Shown here in pieces: positions 16,579 through 25,280 of a DNA stretch of 49,478 nt. The stretch is taken from NCBI GenBank assembly GCA_903912445.1, contig CAIWHP010000029.1, positions 1-49,478 on the forward strand, given 5' to 3'. This DNA is from an uncultured Lentisphaerota bacterium (lineage in GTDB: Bacteria; Verrucomicrobiota; Kiritimatiellia; CAIQIC01). How positions within the stretch are numbered: the stretch's first letter is position 1; each line of letters starts with the position of its first letter. Made by a program: the position numbers and the translations under genes. A model generated the notes under the pieces. The model had not been told where the DNA came from and searched no databases. It worked only from the letters and a program-made list of their open reading frames with translations.

Positions 16579-18840
16579 TCACGTCGCTGGTATGCGTGCC
16601 GCCAGCCAGCGGCAGTTGATGACCTTCTCCACGAGATCGTGGGGCGTGTAGTAATACTGGTTCGAAGCCTCGAAGCCGATGCGCGAGTCGCGGCTTTGCA
16701 GCGCGTGCAGGCGGACGGCGAGCCGGGCCTCGGCCGCGCAGCATTGGCGCAACGCGGGCAGATCGCCGGCATCGCGCGCGCTGACGGCCCGGCTTTGCTG
16801 GGCGACGCTGGCGAAATGCAGCGCCGCGACCTCGGCGAACAGCAGTTCCTCCTCCAGCGCGGGTGGCGGGGCGGCAACGGTGGCGCGGAGCTTCGCGATG
16901 GCGGCCTCGAAGCCGGCGGCGACCTTTTCCAGCTGCGCAGTGAAAATCTCCGCCGGATAGATGGCGCGCCAGCCCTTGAGGTCGTCATACGGAATGCCGA
17001 CCATGCAGGACTGGTAGCCGGTGGGCTTGAGCCACAGCGGATTGGCCGGCCCCATCTGCAGCGGTGCGCGATACACGCAGCTGATGTGGAAAGGAAATTC
17101 GCGGAACGCGGCGCTGCATGCGCGCCAGAAGTCGGTGGCCGCAGCGGCGTGCGTTGCGCCGTGCCGCTTCTGCGCGAGCGTGTCGAGCGTGCCGCCGGCG
17201 TAAATCTCGGCGATGGCCTCGATGTTGGGCGAGGGATAGCCGCCGAGCGTCCAGCCGAGCATGAGATCCTGCACGCCGGCCTCGCGCAGCGCGGTGGCGT
17301 GGCGCGTGATGTTCTCCAGCACAGGCAGGTAGGGCACGGAGGAAAGCTCCCAGGTGTTGCCGCACTGGATCTTGGCCGCCACGCGCAGGCCGCGCTGCTT
17401 GGCCGCCGCCCAATGGCGCAGCGCGCGCGGGCCGGGGCCGATGGAGCTGATGCTGTATTCGCCGACGGCGGACTTCACGCCGCCGCGCTCGATGGGCAGG
17501 CTCCATTCGCTCACGCTCATCAGCTCGACCGAGGTCGGCAGGCGCGCGATGGCGTCCAGCGCCCACTCGTCGCGCCAGCCCCAGTCCCAGGCCAGATAAC
17601 GCTGCTTGCCGCCCGCCGCACGGATGCCTTCCGCGATCGTTGCGCTGACCTCGGCGACGACTTCCGCCGGCGGGCGCTCCTTGCAGCGGGGGCACTTCGC
17701 GCCCTGGCCGTGCGACCAGCAGTTGGTCAGGTTTTCGGAGGCCGTGATGGTGAAGAAGCCGCCGAGCTCCGGCACCGCGCGGCAGAGGCCGGCCACGGCC
17801 TCGCGCAAACCCACGCGTACTTCGGGCGCACTGGTGCAGAGGGCGTTGGAGTCCCTCTCCGCCACACCGCGCCAATCAGGATGCTGCTGGAAAACCGGGG
17901 AACCGGACGGCAGCGAGCGCGGCTCGTTGAAGTAGAGGAAAATTTTAAGGCCATGCTTGGCCGCGCGCGCCACGAGCGCGCGCAAAGCGGAGCGGCGCTG
18001 CTCAATGCGCGGATCATGCGCCCAAGGCACCGTGGCGAGATGGCCCATCTCGACGTGCAGCCAGACGGCGTTCTCGCCCGCCGCCGCGAGCCGGGCGAGC
18101 AGGCCATCGGGATAGGGATCGAGGGCGGGATCGAGCAAAGGATCGCCGCAGAGGGCGAAGTAGGAGTAGCCCATGCGCAGCGGCGCCTTGTCGTCGCAAG
18201 CGGCAGGCTGCGCGGCGGGCGCGAGCGGGGACTTCAACTGATCGATGAAGGTGAACAGCGGGTCTTTTCCCTCCAGCGCGCCGGCGGGAAATTGTTCGCG
18301 CACGAGGCGGGCGATCTCTTCCGCGCGCGCGACTTCCGCGGCGGTGGGCGCGGCCCAGCGCAACGGCAGGCTCTTCGGCTTGAGCAGGCCCACCTTGTGG
18401 AAAAAGAAATCGTCCTCGCGCAGCGTGTAGGCGAGCTGCTCCGCCGTCCAGCCGAGCAGGGTCAGGAGCTGGTCATAGGGCAGCAGGTGCCAGTTGCGCC
18501 GGATGATGGTCAGGTGCGCGCGCCGCCGCTGTGCCTCGGTCAGGCCGCGCGGCGGTTCCAGCCCCATGCTGCGGCCAAGGCTCGCGAGGTCGTCCGCCTT
18601 GGCGCCCACCACCGCGGCCATGCGCTCCAGCGGCACAAGCGCCCAGTTACGCCAGACAAACGCATGCAGCCGGTTCGGGAACCACGCCGCGTCCAGCGGC
18701 GCCGGCGCCTTGCCCATCGGCAGGATGGACACGGCCTCTTCCGCCAAGAGCGGCCGCGACAGGAAGGGCACCGCGGCGAGCCCCAGCGAAGTGCGCGCGA
18801 GAAATTCGCGGCGATTCAGGGAACGGATCGGATGCGTCAT
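16579..18840 (-). CDS. Tat-exported putative TIM-barrel glycoside hydrolase, unassigned family
   Basis: 753 residues. Twin-arginine signal NRREFLARTSLGLAAVPFLSRPLLA at the N-terminus; GGAGG sits about eight bases before the ATG at 18840. The middle has alternating strand/helix blocks of a (beta/alpha)8 barrel (NAVWLHVEMGHL, LKIFLYFNEPRSLP, GGFFTITASEN, RYLAWDWGWRDEW, LMLGWTLGGYPSPN) with several acidic residues at strand ends, and a C(x)2C in KCPRCKE. A helical C-terminal domain with Tyr-rich NQYYYTPHDLVEK follows. I do not recognise a CAZy family with certainty; the barrel is reminiscent of beta-hexosaminidase-type proteins. Position between the sugar porter and the NahK-like gene argues for release of hexosamines. 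Confidence 0.7.
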   Translation of the reverse strand: MTHPIRSLNRREFLARTSLGLAAVPFLSRPLLAEEAVSILPMGKAPAPLDAAWFPNRLHAFVWRNWALVPLERMAAVVGAKADDLASLGRSMGLEPPRGLTEAQRRRAHLTIIRRNWHLLPYDQLLTLLGWTAEQLAYTLREDDFFFHKVGLLKPKSLPLRWAAPTAAEVARAEEIARLVREQFPAGALEGKDPLFTFIDQLKSPLAPAAQPAACDDKAPLRMGYSYFALCGDPLLDPALDPYPDGLLARLAAAGENAVWLHVEMGHLATVPWAHDPRIEQRRSALRALVARAAKHGLKIFLYFNEPRSLPSGSPVFQQHPDWRGVAERDSNALCTSAPEVRVGLREAVAGLCRAVPELGGFFTITASENLTNCWSHGQGAKCPRCKERPPAEVVAEVSATIAEGIRAAGGKQRYLAWDWGWRDEWALDAIARLPTSVELMSVSEWSLPIERGGVKSAVGEYSISSIGPGPRALRHWAAAKQRGLRVAAKIQCGNTWELSSVPYLPVLENITRHATALREAGVQDLMLGWTLGGYPSPNIEAIAEIYAGGTLDTLAQKRHGATHAAAATDFWRACSAAFREFPFHISCVYRAPLQMGPANPLWLKPTGYQSCMVGIPYDDLKGWRAIYPAEIFTAQLEKVAAGFEAAIAKLRATVAAPPPALEEELLFAEVAALHFASVAQQSRAVSARDAGDLPALRQCCAAEARLAVRLHALQSRDSRIGFEASNQYYYTPHDLVEKVINCRWLAARIPAT

Positions 18841-18911
18841 GGACAAACCTCCGGCCCTCATTGTGCGGAGCTGATCTGCCTCTGCATGGTGTTGATCCAT
18901 ACGCGACCGGG

Positions 18912-20675
18912 TCAGCGCTTGCCTTCAAAATGCGCTTCGATTTCCTCGAGCGTCTTGCCCTTGGTCTCCGGCAGGAAGAAGAACGCGGTGATGAAGTAAA
19001 CCACCGTGCAGCCGGCGAAGACGAAAAACATCGTGCCGTAGCCATACTTGCCGACGGTCGGCAGGAAGACGGCGGCGATGGTCGTGGAGACGGCCTGGTT
19101 GATCAGCAGCGCGATGCTCATGCCGTTGGAGCGGATGCGCGTGGGCATCAGCTCGGAGAGCGCGAGCCAGACGCAGACGCCGGGGCCGACGGCAAAGAAC
19201 GCCATGAAGATGAAAATGAAGAGGGCGGTCAGCCAGCCCTTGTCCGCGGACGGGATCGGCGTGATGAGCGCGTTCTCGATCTTCAGCGGCGCGGTTTGCG
19301 CGGCGGCGAGGTTGGCGAACGGGTTCTGGAAGAATGCCGCGACGCGCGTGGCGGGCACGCACTTGTCGCGGTCGATGGCGAGCTTCGCGGCGAGGTCGTC
19401 GGAGCGCACCACCTGCGTCGCGGAGCGGAAGTCGCCGTAGGAATAGATGACGATCAGCGTCGAGAGCTTGCCGGTGATCGCCTTGCCGGCGTCGCCCCGG
19501 CCGGCGAGCAGCTGGTCGGCGATCGGCTGGCTGAACCCAATGCTGGCCTTCTGGTCGGCGGTGACCAGGGCCTGCACGGCGTCCTTCACATCCACGCGCT
19601 GCTGCTCGGTCTGGCGGAACATCAGCGCGGTGGCGATCAGCGAGACGATGATGCCCGCGCTGCCGATGGAGAGCAGGAACTTGCGGCCCTTGCGGTCCAC
19701 GAGCATGACGCCGGCCATGGTGACGAGGAAGTTGACGCAGGTCAGGATGACGTAGCCGAGGTGCGCCTGCTTGTCGCTCAAGCCCGCCTGGATCAGGATC
19801 GTGGCGTTGTAGCCGATGATCGAGTTGACGCCGGTGGCCTGGTTGCACGCGAGGATGACGCAGGCGAGGACGAAGGGAATGACATAGCGGCGGCTGAGGA
19901 GCGACTCCCTGATCTTCCGGCCGGTCGCGCTGGTCTTGTCCTGCTCGGCGGCGGCGGTCTCTTCCATTTCCTTGAGCTCGGTCGCGGCCTGCTCCGGCGA
20001 GCGCGAGCGCAGCAGCGCGGCGAGCGCGGCCGCCTTCTTGCCGCGGCGGAAGAGCCAGCGCGGCGACTCGGCGACGACCAGGCTGCCGAACACGAACAGG
20101 ATGCCCGGCGGCAGCGAGACCCAGAAGATGCTGCGCCACGCGTGGTCCTTGAACGCGAACAGCTGGGCGGCATCATGGAGCTTCTCGACCTCCTCCACGC
20201 GCCAACTGAAATAGAAGCCGATCGCGGCGGCGGCGACGATGCCGAGCGTGAGCAGCCACTGGAAGATGCCGGTGCCCTTGCCGCGGTTCGAGGCGCCGAG
20301 ACATTCGGCGAGATAGAGCGGAACGACCACGCCGATCAGGCCGGCGCTGACGCCCTGCAGCAGGCGGCCGAACACGAGCGGGCCGTAGCCTTGCGCGAGC
20401 GCGATCATCGGAATGCTGACGACGAACAGGACACCGCTGGCGGCCATCATGAGCTTGCGGCCCAGCAGGTCGGCCAGCATGCCGGCGAAGAGCGTCGAGA
20501 TGACGCTGCCGAGCAGCACGGCGGCGACGATCACCGAGAGCTGGTTCGCGCTCAGGCCGCTGGTGGCTTCAAGATAAGGGAGCGCGCCGGCGATGATGCC
20601 GACATCAATGCCGTAGAGCAGGCCGCCGAGGCCGGCTACGGTCAACAGCAGCGCCATATAGCGGGAGGTTTTCAT
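18912..20675 (-). CDS. Sugar porter family MFS transporter with enlarged loop
   Basis: 587 residues, 12 predicted membrane helices. Sugar porter signatures are visible: GYGPLVFGRLLQGVSAGL, RGKGTGIFQWLLTLGI, ESPRWLFRRGKK after helix 6, NQATGVNSIIGYN in helix 7, DRKGRK, and the C-terminal FFLPETKGKTLEEIE. It should import a monosaccharide with protons. Between helices 9 and 10 there is an insert of about 110 residues where XylE-type porters have a short external loop. The start at 20675 follows GGGAGG; the longer open frame upstream is the nagB region in another frame. Confidence 0.9.
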   Translation of the reverse strand: MKTSRYMALLLTVAGLGGLLYGIDVGIIAGALPYLEATSGLSANQLSVIVAAVLLGSVISTLFAGMLADLLGRKLMMAASGVLFVVSIPMIALAQGYGPLVFGRLLQGVSAGLIGVVVPLYLAECLGASNRGKGTGIFQWLLTLGIVAAAAIGFYFSWRVEEVEKLHDAAQLFAFKDHAWRSIFWVSLPPGILFVFGSLVVAESPRWLFRRGKKAAALAALLRSRSPEQAATELKEMEETAAAEQDKTSATGRKIRESLLSRRYVIPFVLACVILACNQATGVNSIIGYNATILIQAGLSDKQAHLGYVILTCVNFLVTMAGVMLVDRKGRKFLLSIGSAGIIVSLIATALMFRQTEQQRVDVKDAVQALVTADQKASIGFSQPIADQLLAGRGDAGKAITGKLSTLIVIYSYGDFRSATQVVRSDDLAAKLAIDRDKCVPATRVAAFFQNPFANLAAAQTAPLKIENALITPIPSADKGWLTALFIFIFMAFFAVGPGVCVWLALSELMPTRIRSNGMSIALLINQAVSTTIAAVFLPTVGKYGYGTMFFVFAGCTVVYFITAFFFLPETKGKTLEEIEAHFEGKR

Positions 20676-20689
20676 GTCGGTTTCCTTGG

Positions 20690-21490
20690 TCAGGCTTGCG
20701 CGGCGCGGTAGGGTGCCCACTCCGGTTCGTTCTCGAAAATCCAGCGGTAGTAAGCCTTGCCCTGCAGGCTCACCGCGGCTTCCTCGTCCACGATCACCTG
20801 GCAGTGCGGGTGCAGCTGCAAGGCGGTGGCCGTGACCATCGCGGTGATCGGACCCTCGACGGCGCGCGCGAGGATGTCGGCCTTGGAAGCGCCGGTGACG
20901 AGCATCAGGCAGTGGCGCGCCTCCAGGATCGTGCCGACGCCCATCGTGATGGCGCGGCGCGGCATCTGCGTGACGTCGCCGCCGCAGTAGGGCGCGTTCG
21001 CCGCCAGCGTGGAGGGCGTCAGCGCCTTCTGCCGCGTGCGCGAGCGCAACGCGGAAAGCGGCTCGTTGAAGCCGATGTGGCCGTCGCTGCCGATGCCGAG
21101 CAATTGCAGGTCGATGCCGCCGGCGTCGCGGATCAGCTGCTCGTAGTGCCGGCACTCGGCATCCAGGTCGGCGGCCATGCCATCGGGCAGATGGGTGCGC
21201 GCGGGGCTGAAGTTCACGCGGTTGAACAGATGGCGCTGCATGTAGGCGTGATAGGAATAGGGGCTGGTGCGGGGCAGGCCGATGTATTCATCGAGGTTGA
21301 ACGTGGTGCAGCGCGAAAAATCCAGGCGGCTGCGCTCATGGAGGGCCGCGAGCTCGTCATAGACGCGCTCCATGGTGCGGCCGGTGGCCAGGCCGAGCAC
21401 GAGCTCCGGCTTGACCTCGACAGCGCGCGCGATCAGCCGCGCCGCCAGCCGCGCCGCCGCGTTGGCGTCAGGACGGATGATCACTTCCAT
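20690..21490 (-). CDS. nagB: Glucosamine-6-phosphate deaminase
   Basis: 266 residues, the normal NagB length. Key blocks are FNLDEYIGL (catalytic Asp), GIGSDGHIGFNEP (catalytic His and Glu) and ALTPSTLAAN. It converts glucosamine-6-phosphate to fructose-6-phosphate and ammonia, linking the cluster to glycolysis. Its start overlaps the end of the PIG-L gene by ten bases, supporting one transcript. GTG/ATG alternatives further in would cut the first strand, so 21490 is kept. Confidence 0.95.
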   Translation of the reverse strand: MEVIIRPDANAAARLAARLIARAVEVKPELVLGLATGRTMERVYDELAALHERSRLDFSRCTTFNLDEYIGLPRTSPYSYHAYMQRHLFNRVNFSPARTHLPDGMAADLDAECRHYEQLIRDAGGIDLQLLGIGSDGHIGFNEPLSALRSRTRQKALTPSTLAANAPYCGGDVTQMPRRAITMGVGTILEARHCLMLVTGASKADILARAVEGPITAMVTATALQLHPHCQVIVDEEAAVSLQGKAYYRWIFENEPEWAPYRAAQA

Positions 21491-22329
21491 GGCAACAGTT
21501 TCCCCATGACTTCGGCTTTCAACTCCTCGAGCAACCCGCCCACATAGTCCGCCAGCGTCAGGGCGGGATCCTGCAGCAGCGGCGTCAGGTCCAGCGCAAA
21601 GATCAGCATCTCCGCCGCATCCACGCCATGCGACTCGAAGAACGTGGCGTGGGCGCGGCGCCGGCCCTGCACCGCCGCATCGTACCGCTTGCCGCCGGCG
21701 ATTTGCGAGTCAAAGACGCCGTTGAGCGCCGCCGCGAGATGCTGGCGCGCGCTCACATCCAGCGCCACCTTGCGCGCGTCGGGCAGCCAGTCGAGGTCGC
21801 GCCAGATTTCGCAGCCGAGCACGCGCCCGGGCTGCTGGTCCGGCGGCAGCGCGCGAAGCGCCGCGAGGGTCGCGCCCGCCACGGCGACGTGCGTGTCGTG
21901 CTTGTCGGCGGGGTTGTGCGTGTAGACCACGCGCGGCCGGGTCGCGCGCAAAATTTCCAGCAGGTCGTTTTTCAGCGCGGGATTCGCCGCGGCCTTCACG
22001 ACGGAGCTGGGATGATCGAGCTGGAGCATCGCGCCGTAGCGGCCGATGGCGGCGGCAGCGCGCTGCTCCTCGCGGCGGATGGCGCGCATCTGCTCGTCGG
22101 TGCAGGCGGCATAGACGCCGGCGCGCGGGCTGCCCGCGCCGTTGGTGCACGTCACGCCGCCAAACCACTGGTCGTCCCGGCCGAAGCATTCGAGGATGCC
22201 GTGGAAGGCCATGAACTCGAGGTCGTCCTGGTGCGCGCCGATGCCCAGGTGCGTGACGCGCTCCAGCGCGGCGGCGGGCGCGACGCCGTCGGGGATGAAC
22301 ACATCGGCGGTGGGCTGGTTGAGTTTCAT
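21481..22329 (-). CDS. PIG-L family N-deacetylase
   Basis: 282 residues. Zinc-binding AHQDD (the AHxDD motif) near residue 33 and a downstream HDTHVAV, in a Rossmann-like LmbE/PIG-L fold. Family members remove the acetyl group from GlcNAc or related sugars. In this operon a de-N-acetylase upstream of nagB makes sense: it can replace NagA by deacetylating the free or phosphorylated sugar. ATGA overlap with the ROK gene and a ten-base overlap with nagB. The precise substrate is not determinable from sequence. Confidence 0.87.
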   Translation of the reverse strand: MKLNQPTADVFIPDGVAPAAALERVTHLGIGAHQDDLEFMAFHGILECFGRDDQWFGGVTCTNGAGSPRAGVYAACTDEQMRAIRREEQRAAAAIGRYGAMLQLDHPSSVVKAAANPALKNDLLEILRATRPRVVYTHNPADKHDTHVAVAGATLAALRALPPDQQPGRVLGCEIWRDLDWLPDARKVALDVSARQHLAAALNGVFDSQIAGGKRYDAAVQGRRRAHATFFESHGVDAAEMLIFALDLTPLLQDPALTLADYVGGLLEELKAEVMGKLLPWK

Positions 22330-23717
22330 GGTCCGCTCCGTTTCAACTGCGGCAGGCTCGCGGCGGCCACCGACTGGCCGACGCGGCGGGCCTTTTCGTC
22401 CGGCATGAACACGTTCACCTGTTCCGCGAGGGCCGGATAGTCGGCCCGCAAAATTTTCCGCGCGCCCTCGAGCACGATTTCGCCGCCCTGCCCGGACGTC
22501 ACCCGGCCGAGGATCAGCAGGTGGTCGAAGTCATAGAATTCGCGATACCACGGCACCGCGTGGCCGAGATAAACGCCGATGGCCTCGTAAATTTTCCGCG
22601 CGGTGTCGTCGCCGCCGGCCATCCGCGCCTGGATGTCCTTGAGGCGCTCCGGCAGCGGCTGCGCGTCCGGGAAGACGATGCCCGCCCTTTGCGCCAGCTT
22701 GTTGACCGCCTGCTGCGAAAAATAAAGCGCCCCGACGCCGGCATCGCCCGACCATTCGTCCGCCGCGGCGGCCGGGTTCAGATCCACCGGCGCGAACGCC
22801 AGCTCGGTCAGGCGCCCCGTCAAACGGCCGCGCCGGTCGAGATAGCCCGCGGCCTCGCTCGAGCCCATGGCCACGCCGAGGATCGCCGTGACGCCGAGGC
22901 TCAGCGCGCCCGCGAGCGCGGTCACGTCGCCGTCGTTGGCCACTTCCACCGGCACCTGCCAGTCCTGCTGCAGGCGCAGGAAAATATCTTGGGCGGCGGC
23001 GTATTTTTCCGCGGGCACCGCGCGGAACAGCGAGGCCACCATGATGCGGTTGGCCACCACCACGCCCGCCGTGCTGCCGCCGATGGCATCGACGCGCGGC
23101 AGCTGCGCCGCGGCCTGCTGCAGGCCCGCGTTGAGCTTCTGGTAGTGCTGCTCCGGGTCGGTGTAGTCGCGCGGGGTCCACGGCAGCTCCGCGCTGAAGA
23201 CCACCTCGCCCTCCCGCGTCGCACAGATCTTGTAATCGCTGGCGCCGAGGTCGAAGCCGAGGCGGCAGCCCTCCAGGTGGCCGCCCAGCGCCAGCGCGGC
23301 ATCCTTCGCCGCCGGCATGTCCGCGGCCGCGCGCCGCTCGACCGTCAGCGGACGCCCGAAAACGCGCTGCATCAGGTCGGCATCGAAGGCGCGGCGGCCG
23401 GCCGCCGCGTAATCGGCCGCGAGCCGCGCGCAGATTTTTTCCGGGCCGGCCAGCAACAAACGCCAGCCGCCGGCGGACCAGAGCAGAAATTTGACGACGC
23501 GCTCCGCCAGCCGGTAAAAGTCCTCGTGGTGGTCCGCGTCCGGCGGCAGCGGGAGGTCATGGCGTGCCACGCAGCCGTTCTCGCGCTCCCACGCGATGGA
23601 AAGTTTTTCCCCGCCGCTGCGCGCGCGGGCCGCGGTCAGGGCCGCCATCAGCGGCCGGAAACCCGGATCCAGCGTGCCCGCACCCACCCCGCCTGGTTCT
23701 GCTCGCTCGCTTTGCAT
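22326..23717 (-). CDS. ROK-family protein with ~150-residue N-terminal extension
   Basis: 463 residues. The ROK/actin-like core starts near residue 150: LGFDLGASDYKICATREGEVVF is the phosphate-1 loop, DAIGGSTAGVVV and VEVANDGDVTALAG follow, the last containing the catalytic Asp region of sugar kinases. A glucosamine or GlcNAc kinase would fit between a deacetylase and nagB. The ~150 residues before the core are unusual for ROK kinases and I do not recognise them. The typical ROK zinc motif CxCGxxGC is absent here, so it could also be a non-kinase sensor. Confidence 0.72.
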   Translation of the reverse strand: MQSERAEPGGVGAGTLDPGFRPLMAALTAARARSGGEKLSIAWERENGCVARHDLPLPPDADHHEDFYRLAERVVKFLLWSAGGWRLLLAGPEKICARLAADYAAAGRRAFDADLMQRVFGRPLTVERRAAADMPAAKDAALALGGHLEGCRLGFDLGASDYKICATREGEVVFSAELPWTPRDYTDPEQHYQKLNAGLQQAAAQLPRVDAIGGSTAGVVVANRIMVASLFRAVPAEKYAAAQDIFLRLQQDWQVPVEVANDGDVTALAGALSLGVTAILGVAMGSSEAAGYLDRRGRLTGRLTELAFAPVDLNPAAAADEWSGDAGVGALYFSQQAVNKLAQRAGIVFPDAQPLPERLKDIQARMAGGDDTARKIYEAIGVYLGHAVPWYREFYDFDHLLILGRVTSGQGGEIVLEGARKILRADYPALAEQVNVFMPDEKARRVGQSVAAASLPQLKRSGP

Positions 23718-23744
23718 GCTGCTTCTCCTGCTCGCGGCGCAGAC

Positions 23745-23790
23745 GTTAACCTAATAATATTACCCGGTCAAATTAAATAAGCACCCCGGC
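23745..23790 (-). promoter_or_regulatory. AT-rich candidate promoter/operator of the amino-sugar operon
   Basis: The only AT-rich island in a very GC-rich stretch lies between the ROK regulator and the ROK gene. It contains the dyad TAATATTA and, read on the minus strand, TTGACC followed by TAACGT at 17 bases. ROK repressors bind AT-rich dyads, so this is a reasonable operator candidate; the promoter match is weak. Confidence 0.4.
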
Positions 23791-23813
23791 TCCTCCCCCC
23801 GGTGCCCGGCGGG

Positions 23814-25076
23814 TCAGCCGCCGGCGAGGTGCTGCCCTTGCAACGTGCTGGAGACGCGCGAGAGCCGCGCGAATTCTTCGGGATAGATGTAGGCGTGCCG
23901 GGCGGCGCGCGTGGCGCCCCGCAGCAGCCGGTCGCTGACATCGTGGCTGACGGCCACAAAGAGGCTCGCGGCACGTTCCGCGCCGATCACCGCAGCCAGC
24001 CCGTCGACGAAGGCCGCCTGGCCGCGCGCGAACACCGGCGCGAGCGGGCCGGTGACACGCACCACCGTCACCCCGAACATCTGCAGCGCCCCCGCCAGAT
24101 GCAGGCCGAGCAGGTGCGTGAGCTCCCGGATGGCCGCGTCCACGCCCGGCTTGCCGGTCGCCGCCAGTTGGGTCAGGTCTTCCAAGGTCTGGACGCCGTA
24201 CTTGACAAACCGCTGCAGCAGGACCCAGCCGCCCGCGTAGGCTTCCAGACAGCCGCGCTGTCCGCAACGACAGCGCGGCCCGTCGGCGGCGATGCTGATA
24301 TGGCCCAGCTCGGACAGCATCCGCCCGCGCGCGTCGCCGCCCTGCAGCGTCAGGAGCTGGCGGTTGCGGCCGAACACCAGGCCCAGCCCGAGGTCCCAGT
24401 AGATGACCAGCGCCGTCTGGTTGGCCGGGATTTCCGCCGCCTCGCCATAGTAGTAGGCGACACCGAGCGAATTGGCGTGGGCCGAAAGTTTGAACTTCGT
24501 CTGCAGCAGCTCCTGCACGTCGAGACCGTCGAGCGCCGGGAAATTGACGGCGCGGCGCACCGCGCCCGTCAGGGTGTCCAGCACGCCGGGCAGCGCGGCA
24601 TAGACCTCGCGCACCAGCAGGCTCCGCTCCTGCGCCACGGCCAGCGCCCGCGTCACGCTGGCGCTGACCTTCTCCGCAATCTCCGCAGGGGTGCGACACG
24701 ACTTCAGGTTGGCCTCCAACGTCAGCGCCTTCTGGCCGGCAAAGTCCTCCAGCTGTACAAACAGGTGGGGCGGATCGAAGACCAGTCCGATGGTCGCATT
24801 CTGCGCGCGCGAAAGTTCCCAGCGGAACCGCGGCCGCCCGCGGCCTTCCGGCTGGAGGCGCTGGCCATACACCAGGCCCTCGTATTCGAGCCGCTGGAAG
24901 TGCAGATTGCACGCCCCCTGCGAAAGCTTCAGCGCGCGCGCCGCCTCCGCCTGCGTCAGCGGCCCCTGTTCATAGACCAGTTGCAGCACCCGGCGCGAGG
25001 CCAGCAGGTTCTCCATGTTCATCCGCCGCTGAAAATAGGCGGGCAAGGTCGCGGGCTTTTTGGACGGCGTATTCAT
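23814..25076 (-). CDS. ROK-family transcriptional regulator (NagC/XylR type)
   Basis: 420 residues. The N-terminal winged HTH (RRVLQLVYEQGPLTQAEAARALKLSQGACNLH split over residues 25-60) is followed by a ROK sugar-binding domain with the zinc motif CRCGQRGCLEAYAG. It is the first gene of the minus-strand cluster, 97 bases before the ROK gene, and is the likely sensor of an amino sugar or its phosphate that represses the operon. No kinase function is expected. Confidence 0.88.
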   Translation of the reverse strand: MNTPSKKPATLPAYFQRRMNMENLLASRRVLQLVYEQGPLTQAEAARALKLSQGACNLHFQRLEYEGLVYGQRLQPEGRGRPRFRWELSRAQNATIGLVFDPPHLFVQLEDFAGQKALTLEANLKSCRTPAEIAEKVSASVTRALAVAQERSLLVREVYAALPGVLDTLTGAVRRAVNFPALDGLDVQELLQTKFKLSAHANSLGVAYYYGEAAEIPANQTALVIYWDLGLGLVFGRNRQLLTLQGGDARGRMLSELGHISIAADGPRCRCGQRGCLEAYAGGWVLLQRFVKYGVQTLEDLTQLAATGKPGVDAAIRELTHLLGLHLAGALQMFGVTVVRVTGPLAPVFARGQAAFVDGLAAVIGAERAASLFVAVSHDVSDRLLRGATRAARHAYIYPEEFARLSRVSSTLQGQHLAGG

Positions 25077-25170
25077 AGTGTCATCATATCAAGTCCTGGT
25101 CCGCGCACAAGGCCGGCGCGGACAGGCCGCCCGCCATGCGCCGCGCATGCTGCAGCCGGCCCGTTCCGCT

Positions 25171-25251
25171 GCCCAGGAGCCGGAAAAGCCCGCCTTTACC
25201 TCTTCCAAGGTTTGGAATAAACAGGGGCCCTGTTTTCCAAACCTTGGAAAA
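25171..25251. repeat. Dispersed palindrome, three copies in the regulator/LysE intergenic region
   Basis: A degenerate copy near 25171-25188, TTCCAAGGTTTGGAA at 25203-25217 and a near-perfect TTTTCCAAACCTTGGAAAA at 25233-25251; centres 31-32 nt apart. The last copy places TTGGAA (25244-25249) 18 bases before a TAAACT that precedes lysE, so it may double as a -35 box. Confidence 0.75.
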
Positions 25252-25267
25252 CGCCCGCCCTTCTGTG

Positions 25268-25273
25268 TAAACT
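25268..25273 (+). promoter_or_regulatory. Candidate -10 for a leaderless lysE-type transcript
   Basis: TAAACT lies seven bases before the ATG, with TTGGAA 18 bases upstream of it. No Shine-Dalgarno is present, so the mRNA is probably leaderless. Confidence 0.4.
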
Positions 25274-25280
25274 CCCGCGC

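Noticed and set aside
18531-20711. 726-residue plus-strand frame across the sugar porter
   Set aside because: Asp/Glu/Arg-rich shadow; the minus strand carries all MFS signatures.
18912-21155. 747-residue version of the sugar porter starting at 21155
   Set aside because: The extra N-terminus is the nagB region read in another frame; the first membrane helix begins right after the ATG at 20675.
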